Positions 26,311 through 34,701 of a stretch of DNA of 64,000 bases are shown here, in pieces. The DNA is taken from assembly GCF_006704125.1 (NCBI RefSeq), contig NZ_VIGH01000007.1, positions 124,001 through 188,000 on the forward strand. The letters are read 5' to 3'. Positions within the stretch are counted from its first letter, which is position 1; each line of letters starts with the position of its first letter. The notes below the pieces were generated by a model that saw only the letters and a program-made list of their open reading frames with translations, was not told the origin of the DNA and ran no database searches. The position numbers and the translations under genes are program-made. The stretch is from Rhodococcus spelaei (GTDB lineage Bacteria; Actinomycetota; Actinomycetes; Mycobacteriales; Mycobacteriaceae).

Positions 26311-27042
26311 TCATCGCGCACCGACCGCCGCGGTGTACATCTCGCCCGTCCCTCGACGCTGCGCGAGCAGGTCGTCGCGGCCCGCGTCGCATTGTGCGGC
26401 CGCCGCGCGCACGTTCGCGTACGACATCCGGTGTTCTCGGCTCGGGCCGAGCGCGGCCATCGCCGCGGTGTGGACGGCCGTGCTGTAGCCCTTGTGCCCG
26501 GCGAACCCGTAGCCGGGCAGCTGTCCGTCGAGGGCGATCATGGTCCGGTCGCGGGAGACCTTCGCCAGCACGCTCGCCGCGGCGATGCAGGCGGCGGCCG
26601 CGTCACCGCCGATCACCGGGAGGGATGGCGCGGGCAGGCCCGGTACTCGAAACCCGTCCGTGAGAACGTATCCCGGCACCGAGGACAGACCCGCGACCGC
26701 GCGCCGCATGCCCTCGATGTTCGCCACGTGCACACCGAGCGCGTCGACCTCCCACGCGGGGATCTCCACGATGCACCACGCCCGGGCCAACCGCTGGATG
26801 GCGGGAAACAGTTCCTCCCGCGCCCGCTCGGTGAGCCGCTTCGAGTCGTCGAGCCCGTCCAGGGCCCGGTGCGGCTTCGGTCCGAGTACGCACGCGGCGA
26901 CCACCAGCGGGCCGGCGCACGCGCCCCGGCCCGCCTCGTCCACGCCGGCGACCGGTCCGAGCCCGGTTCGGATCAGCGCAGACTCCATCGTTCGCAGTCC
27001 GGCGGCTCTGCGAATGATCGTCCGTGGTGGCCAGGTACTCAC
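26311..27042 (-). CDS. rnhB: Ribonuclease HII
   Basis: Cuts RNA in RNA-DNA hybrids and removes misincorporated ribonucleotides. 243 aa. Metal-binding acidic residues lie in [20 protein letters not shown] (DEAGRG motif), [13 protein letters not shown] and [14 protein letters not shown], followed by the [15 protein letters not shown] substrate segment. The GTG at 27042 is chosen because the N-terminus ([11 protein letters not shown]) resembles the mycobacterial start. It begins 14 nt after the lepB stop. Confidence 0.95.
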   Translation of the reverse strand: MSTWPPRTIIRRAAGLRTMESALIRTGLGPVAGVDEAGRGACAGPLVVAACVLGPKPHRALDGLDDSKRLTERAREELFPAIQRLARAWCIVEIPAWEVDALGVHVANIEGMRRAVAGLSSVPGYVLTDGFRVPGLPAPSLPVIGGDAAAACIAAASVLAKVSRDRTMIALDGQLPGYGFAGHKGYSTAVHTAAMAALGPSREHRMSYANVRAAAAQCDAGRDDLLAQRRGTGEMYTAAVGAR

Positions 27043-27056
27043 GTGTGTTCAGGTGC

Positions 27057-27842
27057 TCAGTTGCTCTGTGGGTTGGGTGACGAGATCGTGCCCCACCGCG
27101 ACGGGGGTAGGACGATCGCGACGGCCTTGCCGATCACGTTGTCGACGGGCACGCTTCCGTTGTACTCGTCGCCGATGTGATAGCGCGAGTCCGCGGAGTT
27201 GCTGCGGTTGTCGCCCATCACCCACAGGTTGCCGTCGGGCACGGTGAAGGGGCCGAAGCAGCGCCCCGACTTGGGCATGGTCTCGCAGGTCTGCACGCCG
27301 GGGGTGAAGGGGAAGTCGTTGACGACGTACGGCTCGGTGAGTGGCTTGCCGTCGACCAGGATCCGGCCCTGGCTGTCGCAGCACTCGACCTTCTGGCCAC
27401 CGGTCGCGATGACGCGCTTGACCAGGTCGTTCTCGTCCGGGGGCACCAGTCCGACCAGCGAACCGACCTCCTGCAGACCGCGGATGACGACGTTGGAGGA
27501 GCGGGTGGAGTGGAATTCGGCGTTCCAGGAGTCGGGTCCCTTGAAGACGACGACGTCGCCGGGCTTCGGGTCCCCGAAGTGATAGCCGATCTTCTCGACC
27601 AGGATTCGGTCGCCGGTGCAGCCGGCGCAGCCGTGCAGGGTGGGTTCCATCGACTCGGACGGAATCAGGTACACCCGCGCGATGAAGGTCTGGAGCAGAA
27701 AGCTCATCAGCAGCGCGACGACTATGAGTATCGGGAGTTCCCGCCAGAACGAGCGGGGCTTCTTCTTGGGCCTCTCCGACGTCGAGTCGGGGCCATCCGC
27801 GCCGTTGGTCGGCGGCGTCGATTCCTGCGGGGTATCTACCAC
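27057..27842 (-). CDS. lepB: Signal peptidase I
   Basis: Removes signal peptides of Sec- and Tat-exported proteins at the outer face of the membrane. 261 aa: cytoplasmic charged N-terminus (1-34), one membrane anchor (LPILIVVALLMSFLLQTFI), then the catalytic domain. The Ser-Lys dyad is visible as Ser64 in PSESMEPTL and Lys142 in LVKRVIATGG; WVMGDNRSNSADSR is the conserved box D/E region. A Cys pair (CAGC) after the active Ser and CCDSQ are actinobacterial features. GTG start. Confidence 0.95.
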   Translation of the reverse strand: MVDTPQESTPPTNGADGPDSTSERPKKKPRSFWRELPILIVVALLMSFLLQTFIARVYLIPSESMEPTLHGCAGCTGDRILVEKIGYHFGDPKPGDVVVFKGPDSWNAEFHSTRSSNVVIRGLQEVGSLVGLVPPDENDLVKRVIATGGQKVECCDSQGRILVDGKPLTEPYVVNDFPFTPGVQTCETMPKSGRCFGPFTVPDGNLWVMGDNRSNSADSRYHIGDEYNGSVPVDNVIGKAVAIVLPPSRWGTISSPNPQSN

Positions 27843-27854
27843 CGGATCAGGTTA

Positions 27855-27893
27855 GCCCGGCCCCGGAACAGATTGACTGTTCCGGGGCCGGGC
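27855..27893 (-). terminator. Perfect terminator hairpin after rplS
   Basis: GCCCGGCCCCGGAACAG (27855-27871), loop ATTGA, CTGTTCCGGGGCCGGGC (27877-27893): a 17-bp perfect stem 12 nt past the rplS stop and just before lepB on the same strand. It separates rplS from the lepB-rnhB unit. No T-run. Confidence 0.85.
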
Positions 27894-27905
27894 CGACGCG
27901 AAAGC

Positions 27906-28247
27906 TCAGCGCTTTTCCTTGATCTTGGCCTTCTTGCCACGCAGATCGCGGAGGTAGTACAGCTTGGCGCGACGCACGTCGCCGCGGGTGAGGACCTCGA
28001 TCTCGGCGATGTTCGGGCTGTGCACCGGGAAGGTGCGCTCGACGCCGACGCTGAAGGAGACCTTGCGGACGGTGAAGGTCTCGCGGATGCCGCCGCCCTG
28101 GCGACGGATGACGACGCCCTTGAAGACCTGCACGCGCTCCTTCGAGCCTTCGATAACCTTCACGTGCACATTCAGGGTGTCACCGGGACGGAACTCCGGA
28201 ATGTCGGTGCGGAGAGACTGGGCGTCCAGGAAGTCCAGTGTGTTCAT
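27906..28247 (-). CDS. rplS: 50S ribosomal protein L19
   Basis: Large-subunit protein at the subunit interface. 113 aa, exactly the mycobacterial length. [47 protein letters not shown] and [25 protein letters not shown] are diagnostic, with a basic C-terminus (KKAKIKEKR). The ATG at 28247 is the family start; the frame extends to 28298 without homology. The 158-nt leader (28248-28405) should hold its promoter, but I cannot define it. Confidence 0.97.
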   Translation of the reverse strand: MNTLDFLDAQSLRTDIPEFRPGDTLNVHVKVIEGSKERVQVFKGVVIRRQGGGIRETFTVRKVSFSVGVERTFPVHSPNIAEIEVLTRGDVRRAKLYYLRDLRGKKAKIKEKR

Positions 28248-28405
28248 CGGTTGATCCATCCTTGCGTTTTTCGCATGAGCAGAGGACCCGAGCGGCACCG
28301 CGTCAGCGGCACTCGGCTGGTTCGTACTCCGATTAGGTAGGTGCGCCCGTTACAGGCAACCCGTCAATTGTGCCAGATGGGCAGGTCCACGTCGAAATCC
28401 GGGGT

Positions 28406-29251
28406 CTAACCGCCGGCATGCTCGTGCTGTGGGACCGGCGGAGCGGCGTGCACTGTCCGATCGAGCTCCTCCTCCGTGGCCGACAGTGCGTGCTCGACAC
28501 TGGGCTTGCCCGCGATCAGGTCCTGCACGTAGATCTTGGCCCGGACGATCGGGCGGCGATACCGCTTCTCACGCTCGATGGCGCGGCGCATCCGCTTCGG
28601 CTTGTTCCCGTAGCGCCACCGCGCCCATGGCGCTCCCGGCCTGCTCAGCCGGATCGCCCCGACCAGCAGCAGCGGAAAGAAGAACATCCCCACGAGTCCG
28701 GTCCAGATCTTGCCCTTCGCGATCACCACGGCCGCGATCGCCAGGCTGACCAGCGAGATCACGCCCAGCACCACGCGCACCCAGGTTTCCGGATTGTCCC
28801 GGAAGTCGGAGACGTTGATGATCGCGTCCGGCCGGGCCCCGATCAGCAGCAGGCCGGTCACCGCGAGGGCGACGAATACCGCATCCACGGACGCGCGCCC
28901 CTGCTCGGCCCAGTACACGTCCTTGAGGTAGAAGATCAGCGCGAACTCGTCGAGCACCAGCGCCGCCCCGACACCGAAGCAGGCCGCCAGCACCGCCCCG
29001 GTCGTCGGTGTGCCGTCCTCGTAGGTCGCGATCAGTGCCATACCGGACAGCAGCATGGCGACCACTCCGAACACGACGTGGTGCACGTGCTGGCCGCCCG
29101 GTGTGACGTTGCCCGGCCACCACCGGACCTTCGCGCGGATCATCCGGACGCTGAACCGGATGAAGACGAAGCCGCCGATGAATCCCAGCAGGAAGAACAG
29201 CAGTGGCAGCCTGCCGTGCGCGATGATCTCGTCCTGCAGCCAGTTGCTCAT
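28406..29251 (-). CDS. Integral membrane protein coupled to FGE
   Basis: A 281-residue protein with six or so membrane helices (LLFFLLGFIGGFVFIRFSV, HVVFGVVAMLLSGMALI, GAVLAACFGVGAALVLDEFALIFYL, AVFVALAVTGLLLIGA, VVLGVISLVSLAIAAVVIA, GLVGMFFFPLLLVGAIRL) and a long basic cytoplasmic tail (YGNKPKRMRRAIEREKRYRRP). A His-rich loop GGQHVHHVVFG and the acidic LVLDEFALIFYLKDVYW inside helices could bind metal. I do not recognise a named family. The ATG overlaps the FGE stop by one base (TGATG), so the two are co-translated. Confidence 0.7.
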   Translation of the reverse strand: MSNWLQDEIIAHGRLPLLFFLLGFIGGFVFIRFSVRMIRAKVRWWPGNVTPGGQHVHHVVFGVVAMLLSGMALIATYEDGTPTTGAVLAACFGVGAALVLDEFALIFYLKDVYWAEQGRASVDAVFVALAVTGLLLIGARPDAIINVSDFRDNPETWVRVVLGVISLVSLAIAAVVIAKGKIWTGLVGMFFFPLLLVGAIRLSRPGAPWARWRYGNKPKRMRRAIEREKRYRRPIVRAKIYVQDLIAGKPSVEHALSATEEELDRTVHAAPPVPQHEHAGG

Positions 29252-30261
29252 CAGCTCGGTCCGTGTCCCCTGACGACGCAGCGGAAGCCGAGGTGGCAGG
29301 TGGAGGTCTCCTCGGACTCGCCCTGCCGTGCCGCAGGGCGGTAACGAAGGCAGTAGTTCGGCGCACACAGGTGCGAGCCGCCCTTGATCACCCGGCGCGG
29401 GTACGGTTCCCCGTCCCGCTCGGCCGCGGCGTCCACCCGCGGATTCCGCGGGATGCAGCACGAGCTCGCGGGGGCGACGTTCTTGCCGGATTGACTGTGG
29501 TCGCCGGTGTGGAAGTCGGTGGTCCACTCCCACACGTTGCCCGCCATGTCGACGAGGCCGTACCCATTGGGACGGAACGACCCGATCGGCGACGTTCCGA
29601 CGAAGCCGTCCTCGGCGAGGTTCTGCCACGGGAACTGGCCCTGCCAGGTGTTGGCCTGATGCTTGCCGTTCGGCGTGAAGTCATCACCCCAGGTGTACGA
29701 CTTACGGTCGAGTCCACCGCGCGCGGCGAACTCCCACTCGGCCTCCGTCGCCAACTCCTTGCCGGCCCAGGACGCGTAGGCCTGCGCGTCGGCGAGGGCC
29801 ACGTGCGTGACCGGATGCCGTTCGCGCCCACCGACATTGCTGCCCGGGCCCTCCGGGTGACGCCAATCCGCACCCGGCACCCAGGACCACCACTGGTGGA
29901 AGTCGTCGAGGGACACCGGTCCGGGCGGCGGGGTGAACACCAACGATCCGGGAACCAGCAGCGCAGGGTCGGCGTCCGGGTAGTCGGCGGCATCGGGTGC
30001 GGTCTCGGCGACAGTGACGTGCCCGGTGTCCTTCACGAACCGCCGGAACTCGGCGACGGTCACCTGATGGGTGTCCATCCAGAACCCGTCGACCTGCACC
30101 TGGTGAACGGGGCGTTCCTCGGGGTAGAAGTCCTCGGAACCCATCCAGAAGGTTCCCCCGGGAATCCAAGACATGTCTTTCGTGGACACAGCCTTCGTGG
30201 ACTCGGGGGCGGTCTGCTTCGTCGTGATGGAGACGGTCTGCGGTGCCATGTCCACGAGCAT
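29251..30261 (-). CDS. Formylglycine-generating enzyme (sulfatase activator)
   Basis: Oxidises the Cys of CxPxR in type I sulfatases to formylglycine, in bacteria as a copper-dependent oxidase. 336 aa, homologous to Rv0712 (299 aa) with about 30 extra N-terminal residues. Diagnostic segments: MSWIPGGTFWMGSEDFYPEE, HPVTHVALADAQAYASWAGKELATEAEWEFAARGG, NGYGLVDMAGNVWEWTTDF and the active site GGSHLCAPNYCLRYRPAAR with Cys299 and Cys304. The start could be 30261 or the ATG at 30249. The only sulfatase in this window with a target Cys is at 16060-18417. Confidence 0.93.
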   Translation of the reverse strand: MLVDMAPQTVSITTKQTAPESTKAVSTKDMSWIPGGTFWMGSEDFYPEERPVHQVQVDGFWMDTHQVTVAEFRRFVKDTGHVTVAETAPDAADYPDADPALLVPGSLVFTPPPGPVSLDDFHQWWSWVPGADWRHPEGPGSNVGGRERHPVTHVALADAQAYASWAGKELATEAEWEFAARGGLDRKSYTWGDDFTPNGKHQANTWQGQFPWQNLAEDGFVGTSPIGSFRPNGYGLVDMAGNVWEWTTDFHTGDHSQSGKNVAPASSCCIPRNPRVDAAAERDGEPYPRRVIKGGSHLCAPNYCLRYRPAARQGESEETSTCHLGFRCVVRGHGPS

Positions 30262-30346
30262 GTCATCTCGACCGCGGAGTCCGCACGCGGAGGATTCACC
30301 CGTTTCGGATGGGTCCGCGCGGCGAATGCCCTGACAGCATCACGGC

Positions 30347-31018
30347 ATGGGAACAGCAATCGGTGACATCCTTCCGCTCGCGCTCGGTGTCGCGATCAGC
30401 CCGATTCCGATCATCGCCGCGATCCTCATGCTGCTGACGCCGAAGGCCGGCAGCACCGCGACCTCGTTCACAGCGGGGTGGATCCTCGGCATAGCCGTGG
30501 CGTATGCGGTGATCGTCGTGATCGCCAGCGCGGTCGGCCTGCACACCTCGTCGGGCGGCAACCCGACCACCGCCACCATCAAGATCATTCTCGGCGTACT
30601 GATGCTCGGCCTCGCGGTCAAGCAGTGGAAGGGCAGGCCCGCGCCCGGCGCCGAGCCGACCATGCCGGGGTGGCTCGCCGCGATCGACAAGGTCACTCCC
30701 GGCAAGGCACTGGGTCTCGGTTTCGCGCTGTCCGCGGTGAACCCGAAGAACCTGCTGATGATCGTCGGCGCCGCCGTCGCGGTTGCGAACCTCGGTGTCA
30801 GCGGCGGTGCCATCACCGTCGCCGGGATCGTGTTCACCGTGATCGCGGCCAGCACAGTGGCAGTGCCCGTGATCGCCTACTTCGCTGCCCGCGAGAAAGC
30901 GACCGTCTGGCTCGGCGAACTCAAGTCCTGGCTGACCGCGAACAACGCCACCGTGATGGCCGTGCTCCTGCTCGTCATCGGTGTGGTGATGATCGGCAAG
31001 GGCATCGGCGGCTACTGA
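30347..31018 (+). CDS. GAP/Sap-family (sulfolipid-1-addressing-type) membrane exporter
   Basis: A 223-residue protein with six membrane helices. The N-terminal LPLALGVAISPIPIIAAILMLLTPKA and the middle PGKALGLGFALSAVNPKNLLMIVGAA, two Pro-containing repeats about 115 residues apart, are characteristic of the GAP (GPL-addressing protein)/Sap family. Mycobacterial members help move sulfolipids or glycopeptidolipids to the surface. Substrate unknown here. It is divergent from the FGE gene across 85 bp. The Tex gene converges on it, with a copy of the two-hairpin element between. Confidence 0.85.
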   Translation: MGTAIGDILPLALGVAISPIPIIAAILMLLTPKAGSTATSFTAGWILGIAVAYAVIVVIASAVGLHTSSGGNPTTATIKIILGVLMLGLAVKQWKGRPAPGAEPTMPGWLAAIDKVTPGKALGLGFALSAVNPKNLLMIVGAAVAVANLGVSGGAITVAGIVFTVIAASTVAVPVIAYFAAREKATVWLGELKSWLTANNATVMAVLLLVIGVVMIGKGIGGY

Positions 31019-31026
31019 CGCGAACC

Positions 31027-31081
31027 GTGCGCGCGAAATACCCCAGTTGGGGTACTTCGCGCGCACGGGCGGCGCAGCCGC
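31027..31081. repeat. Copy C of the two-hairpin stop-codon element
   Basis: GTGCGCGCGAAATACCCC (31027-31044), loop AGTT, GGGGTACTTCGCGCGCAC (31049-31066): an 18-bp stem with one mismatch. A small hairpin GCGGC-GCA-GCCGC (31069-31081) follows and touches the Tex stop codon. Relative to copy B the element is inverted, so the small hairpin is again at the stop codon. Probably a bidirectional terminator between convergent genes. Confidence 0.8.
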
Positions 31082-33435
31082 TACTTACCGAAGCCCGCCT
31101 TGCGCAGGGCGTCGGCCATCGAGCCGCCCGCGGGCTGCCGATCCGGCCTGCTGCCGCCCTGACGCTGCCCGCCCTGACCCTGACGCTGGCCGCCGGACTG
31201 CTGGCCGCCGCCCTGACGCTGGCCACCGGACTGCTGGCCGCCCTGTCGCGGTCCCGACTGCTTGGGCGCTCCGGGCTCGTCGTCGAGGCGCAGGCTCAGA
31301 CCGATCCGCTGGCGCTGCAGGTCGACCTCCATCACCTTGACCTTGACCACGTCGCCGGACTTGACCACCTCGCGGGGATCCTTCACGAAGTTGTGCGACA
31401 TCGCCGAGACGTGCACGAGCCCGTCCTGGTGCACACCCACGTCGACGAACGCGCCGAACGCGGCGACGTTCGTCACGACGCCCTCGAGGGTCATGCCCGG
31501 CTTCAAGTCGGCGACCTTCTCCACCCCCGAGGCGAACGTCGCAGTCTTGAACTCCGGACGCGGGTCGCGGCCCGGCTTCTCGAGCTCGGTGATGATGTCG
31601 GTCACGGTCGGCAGACCGAACTGTTCGTCGGCAAAGTCCTGTGCCCGCAGCGACCGCAGCACCGAGGTGTTGCCGATGATCTCCTTGACCCCCGACCCGC
31701 TGGCCTCGACGATCCGCCGGACCACGGGGTACGCCTCGGGGTGCACGGCGGACGCGTCGAGCGGGTCGTCGCCGTCGGTGATCTTGAGGAAGCCAGCGCA
31801 CTGCTCGAACGCCTTCGGCCCGAGCCGCGCGACGTCGAGGATGCTCGTCCGACTGCGGAAGGGGCCGTTGGTGTCCCGGTGCGCGACGATCGACTCGGCG
31901 AGCGAGCCGGTGATGCCGGACACTCGTGAGAGCAGCGGCACCGAGGCGGTGTTGACGTCCACGCCGACCGCGTTCACCGCGTCCTCGACGACCGCCGACA
32001 GCGACCGCGCGAGCAGCGTCTCGGACACGTCGTGCTGGTACTGGCCGACGCCGATCGACTTCGGGTCGATCTTCACCAGTTCGGCGAGCGGGTCCTGCAG
32101 ACGCCGGGCGATCGAGACCGCGCCGCGGATGGAAACGTCCAGGTCGGGCAGTTCCGCCGAGGCGTACGCGGACGCCGAGTACACCGAGGCGCCCGCCTCC
32201 GAGACCATCACCTTGGTCAGGCCCGCCTCGGGGAACTTCTTGATCAGGTCGGCCGCCAGCGCGTCGGTCTCGCGGGACGCGGTGCCGTTGCCGATCGCGA
32301 TGAGGTCGACCCCGTGCCGAGCGGCCAGCGCGGCCAGGGTCGCCAGCGACTGGTCCCACTTGTTGGCGGGCTGGTGCGGGTAGATCGTGTCGTGGGCGAG
32401 CACCTTGCCGGTGGAGTCGACGACGGCGACCTTGGTGCCGGTTCGGAATCCGGGGTCCAGGCCCATCGTGGTGCGGGTGCCGGCCGGCGCGGCCAGCAGC
32501 AGGTCCTTGAGGTTCATCGCGAACACGTCGACGGCGTCGCGCTCGGCGGCCTGGCGCAGCCGCATCCGGGTGTCGATGCCGAGACTGATCAGCATCTTCG
32601 TCTTCCACGCCCAGCGCACCGTGTCCAGCAACCAGCGGTCGGCGGGCCGTCCCCGGTCGGCGACGCCGAAGCGCGAGGCGATCCGGCCCTCGTACACGCT
32701 GACCTCGCCGAGCGGCTGCTCCTCAGTCTCGGGGTCGAGCGAGAGCGAGAGCACCTCCTCCTTCTCGCCGCGGAACATGGCGAGGATGCGGTGACTGGGC
32801 AGCTTTCCGAACGGCTCGGAGAACTCGAAGTAGTCGGAGAACTTGGCGCCGTCGGTCTCCTTGCCCTTGCGGACCGCGGACTTGACCTGCCCGCGGTTCC
32901 ACATCAGCTCACGCAGTTCCCCGACCAGGTCGGCGTCCTCGGCGAACTGCTCGACGAGGATGTCGCGGGCGCCGGCGAGCTGCTCGGCCGTGTACTGCGC
33001 GGGATCGGTGGTCGGGTCGGAGAGCAGGGCGTCCGCGACGGGCTGGAGGCCGGCCTCGCGCGCGATCTGCGCCTTGGTGCGCCGCTTCGGCTTGAAGGGC
33101 AGGTAGATGTCCTCGAGCCGGGCCTTGGTGTCCGCCAACATGATCTGGCCCGCGAGCTCGTCGGTGAGCTTGTCCTGGGAGCGGATCGAGTCGAGCACCG
33201 CGACGCGACGCTCGTCGAGCTCGCGCAGGTACCGCAGCCGCTCCTCGAGCAGGCGCAGCTGCGCGTCGTCGAGGGTTCCGGTGACTTCCTTGCGGTAGCG
33301 GGCGATGAACGGAACCGTCGCGCCGCCGTCGAGGAGGTCCACCGCCGCGCGGACCTGCTCCTCCCGGACGTCGAGTTCGGCGGCGATCCGTGCGTTGACT
33401 GATTTCAGAACGGGTGCGTTCACAGCTGAGGTCAC
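31081..33435 (-). CDS. tex: Tex-family RNA-binding transcription accessory protein
   Basis: 784 aa. An N-terminal helical region with FIARYRKEVTGTLDDAQLRLLEERLRYLRELDERR, a YqgF/RNase H-like domain (MGLDPGFRTGTKVAVVDSTGKVL), helix-hairpin-helix repeats (NTASVPLLSRVSGITGSLAESIVAHRD) and a C-terminal S1 RNA-binding domain (LKPGMTLEGVVTNVAAFGAFVDVGVHQDGLVHVS). Tex affects transcription and stress survival in other bacteria. After S1 comes an unusual 60-residue tail of QSGGQRQGG-type repeats ending in GSMADALRKAGFGK. The GTG at 33435 is chosen because sequence further upstream is antisense to lppW. Confidence 0.93.
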   Translation of the reverse strand: MTSAVNAPVLKSVNARIAAELDVREEQVRAAVDLLDGGATVPFIARYRKEVTGTLDDAQLRLLEERLRYLRELDERRVAVLDSIRSQDKLTDELAGQIMLADTKARLEDIYLPFKPKRRTKAQIAREAGLQPVADALLSDPTTDPAQYTAEQLAGARDILVEQFAEDADLVGELRELMWNRGQVKSAVRKGKETDGAKFSDYFEFSEPFGKLPSHRILAMFRGEKEEVLSLSLDPETEEQPLGEVSVYEGRIASRFGVADRGRPADRWLLDTVRWAWKTKMLISLGIDTRMRLRQAAERDAVDVFAMNLKDLLLAAPAGTRTTMGLDPGFRTGTKVAVVDSTGKVLAHDTIYPHQPANKWDQSLATLAALAARHGVDLIAIGNGTASRETDALAADLIKKFPEAGLTKVMVSEAGASVYSASAYASAELPDLDVSIRGAVSIARRLQDPLAELVKIDPKSIGVGQYQHDVSETLLARSLSAVVEDAVNAVGVDVNTASVPLLSRVSGITGSLAESIVAHRDTNGPFRSRTSILDVARLGPKAFEQCAGFLKITDGDDPLDASAVHPEAYPVVRRIVEASGSGVKEIIGNTSVLRSLRAQDFADEQFGLPTVTDIITELEKPGRDPRPEFKTATFASGVEKVADLKPGMTLEGVVTNVAAFGAFVDVGVHQDGLVHVSAMSHNFVKDPREVVKSGDVVKVKVMEVDLQRQRIGLSLRLDDEPGAPKQSGPRQGGQQSGGQRQGGGQQSGGQRQGQGGQRQGGSRPDRQPAGGSMADALRKAGFGK

Positions 33436-33507
33436 GGCGATCGACCCTACCGCTAGCCTGTGACAGTCGGCGTCGACGATCGTGTCGGCGCGGGGGAAGG
33501 AATCGAA

Positions 33508-34680
33508 GTGGTGAAGGGTCGCCGCGCGGAGCTGACCGCGCTGTGCCTGGCAGTGGTCGTCGCAGCGGTCGGCGCGCTCGGTGGATGTGCGGCCGTGACC
33601 GCCGACACCGCGACCGGACGATCGTCCGTGGCGGTGCCGTCGGGCACCACGCCCGAGTCCGCGCCAGCCACCGTCGACACTGCGGTGCCCACCGATCCCG
33701 CCGTACCGATGGACCAGCGCACGCTCGACGATCGCCTGGCGCGGGCGAGCGCAGCGGCCCGCGACCGCGGCTCCGAGATCTCCATCGCCCTGCTCGATCG
33801 CCGCACCGGCCAGTACGCGGGCAGCGCGGACACCACGCCGGTCACGACGGCCTCGGTGGCGAAACTGTTCATCGCCGACGCCCTGCTGTACCGCGAATCC
33901 AGCACGAAGACCCCACTGTCCCAGGATGACCGGGACCTGATCGAGCACATGCTGGAGAGTTCCGACGACGACGCCGCGAACGAGTTGTGGAACGAGCACG
34001 GCGCCAGCGACCTGGTGGCCGACGTGATCGGGCGCTACCGGCTCACCGCGACATCCGAACCGTACGACGGCAACTGGTGGAACACCGAGACCACGGCCGC
34101 GGACCTGGTCGGCTACTACTCGGGACTGCTCGACGGCCGGGGCGGCCTGGAACGCGGGGGCCGGCAGGACATGCTCGGCTACCTGGAGGCCGCGAAGGCG
34201 ACCGCGGCGGACGGCTACGACCAGCGGTTCGGCATCCCCGACGGGCTGCCCGGCGAGTCCACCGTCGCAGTCAAGCAGGGCTGGATGTGTTGCATCGCCA
34301 ACCAGTGGCTGCACCTGTCGACCGGGTTGGTCGGGGCGGGGAACCGGTACGTTCTGGTGGTCGCGTCCCGCGAGGACGTCGACTATCCCGACGGCTGGCC
34401 CACCGTCACCGTCGAGGTCGACGACGACCGTTCCGACGAGCCACGCGACGAGCCCGCCGGCGCGGACGAACCCACCGTCGCGAGCACCCCCACCGAGGTG
34501 ACCAGTCCGGTCCCGACCGCGACACCGACCACCACCGCCCGTCCACACCACTACGTTCAGGTCCGCCAGTACCCGGACACCACGGTGACCACAGCGTCCG
34601 ACGACGCGAGCGCGGCCCACGCCCGCGAGACGATGACCGACGTGGTGCGAATCCTGTTCCCCGAGGGGCGAATCGACTGA
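33508..34680 (+). CDS. lppW: LppW-like serine-hydrolase-fold lipoprotein
   Basis: A 390-residue lipoprotein: signal sequence with lipobox L-G-G-C (about Cys27), a Thr/Pro-rich linker (about 30-75), then a beta-lactamase-like domain. The Ser-x-x-Lys motif is TTASVAKLFIADALL, with a SDDDAANELW segment in the place of the SDN-type motif and VAVKQGWMCC where the third KTG box would be; that box is degenerate. A Pro/Thr/Asp-rich C-terminal tail follows. The position between rplS and trmD is that of Rv2905 (lppW). The GTG at 33508 is preceded by GGAAGGA; the frame is open to 33460. Confidence 0.85.
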   Translation: MVKGRRAELTALCLAVVVAAVGALGGCAAVTADTATGRSSVAVPSGTTPESAPATVDTAVPTDPAVPMDQRTLDDRLARASAAARDRGSEISIALLDRRTGQYAGSADTTPVTTASVAKLFIADALLYRESSTKTPLSQDDRDLIEHMLESSDDDAANELWNEHGASDLVADVIGRYRLTATSEPYDGNWWNTETTAADLVGYYSGLLDGRGGLERGGRQDMLGYLEAAKATAADGYDQRFGIPDGLPGESTVAVKQGWMCCIANQWLHLSTGLVGAGNRYVLVVASREDVDYPDGWPTVTVEVDDDRSDEPRDEPAGADEPTVASTPTEVTSPVPTATPTTTARPHHYVQVRQYPDTTVTTASDDASAAHARETMTDVVRILFPEGRID

Positions 34681-34701
34681 GCCGGACCCCCGAACGGGCC
34701 G

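Noticed and set aside
28248-28405. Riboswitch or autoregulatory leader upstream of rplS
   Set aside because: The leader is long enough, but I could not identify a conserved fold or a well-spaced promoter.
33436-34620. Upstream extension of the Tex frame by 395 codons
   Set aside because: Antisense to lppW; no resemblance to the Tex N-terminus, which begins normally after the GTG at 33435.
33508-34680. LppW-like protein as an active beta-lactamase
   Set aside because: The SVAK motif is present but the SDN and KTG boxes are degenerate, so hydrolytic activity cannot be claimed.
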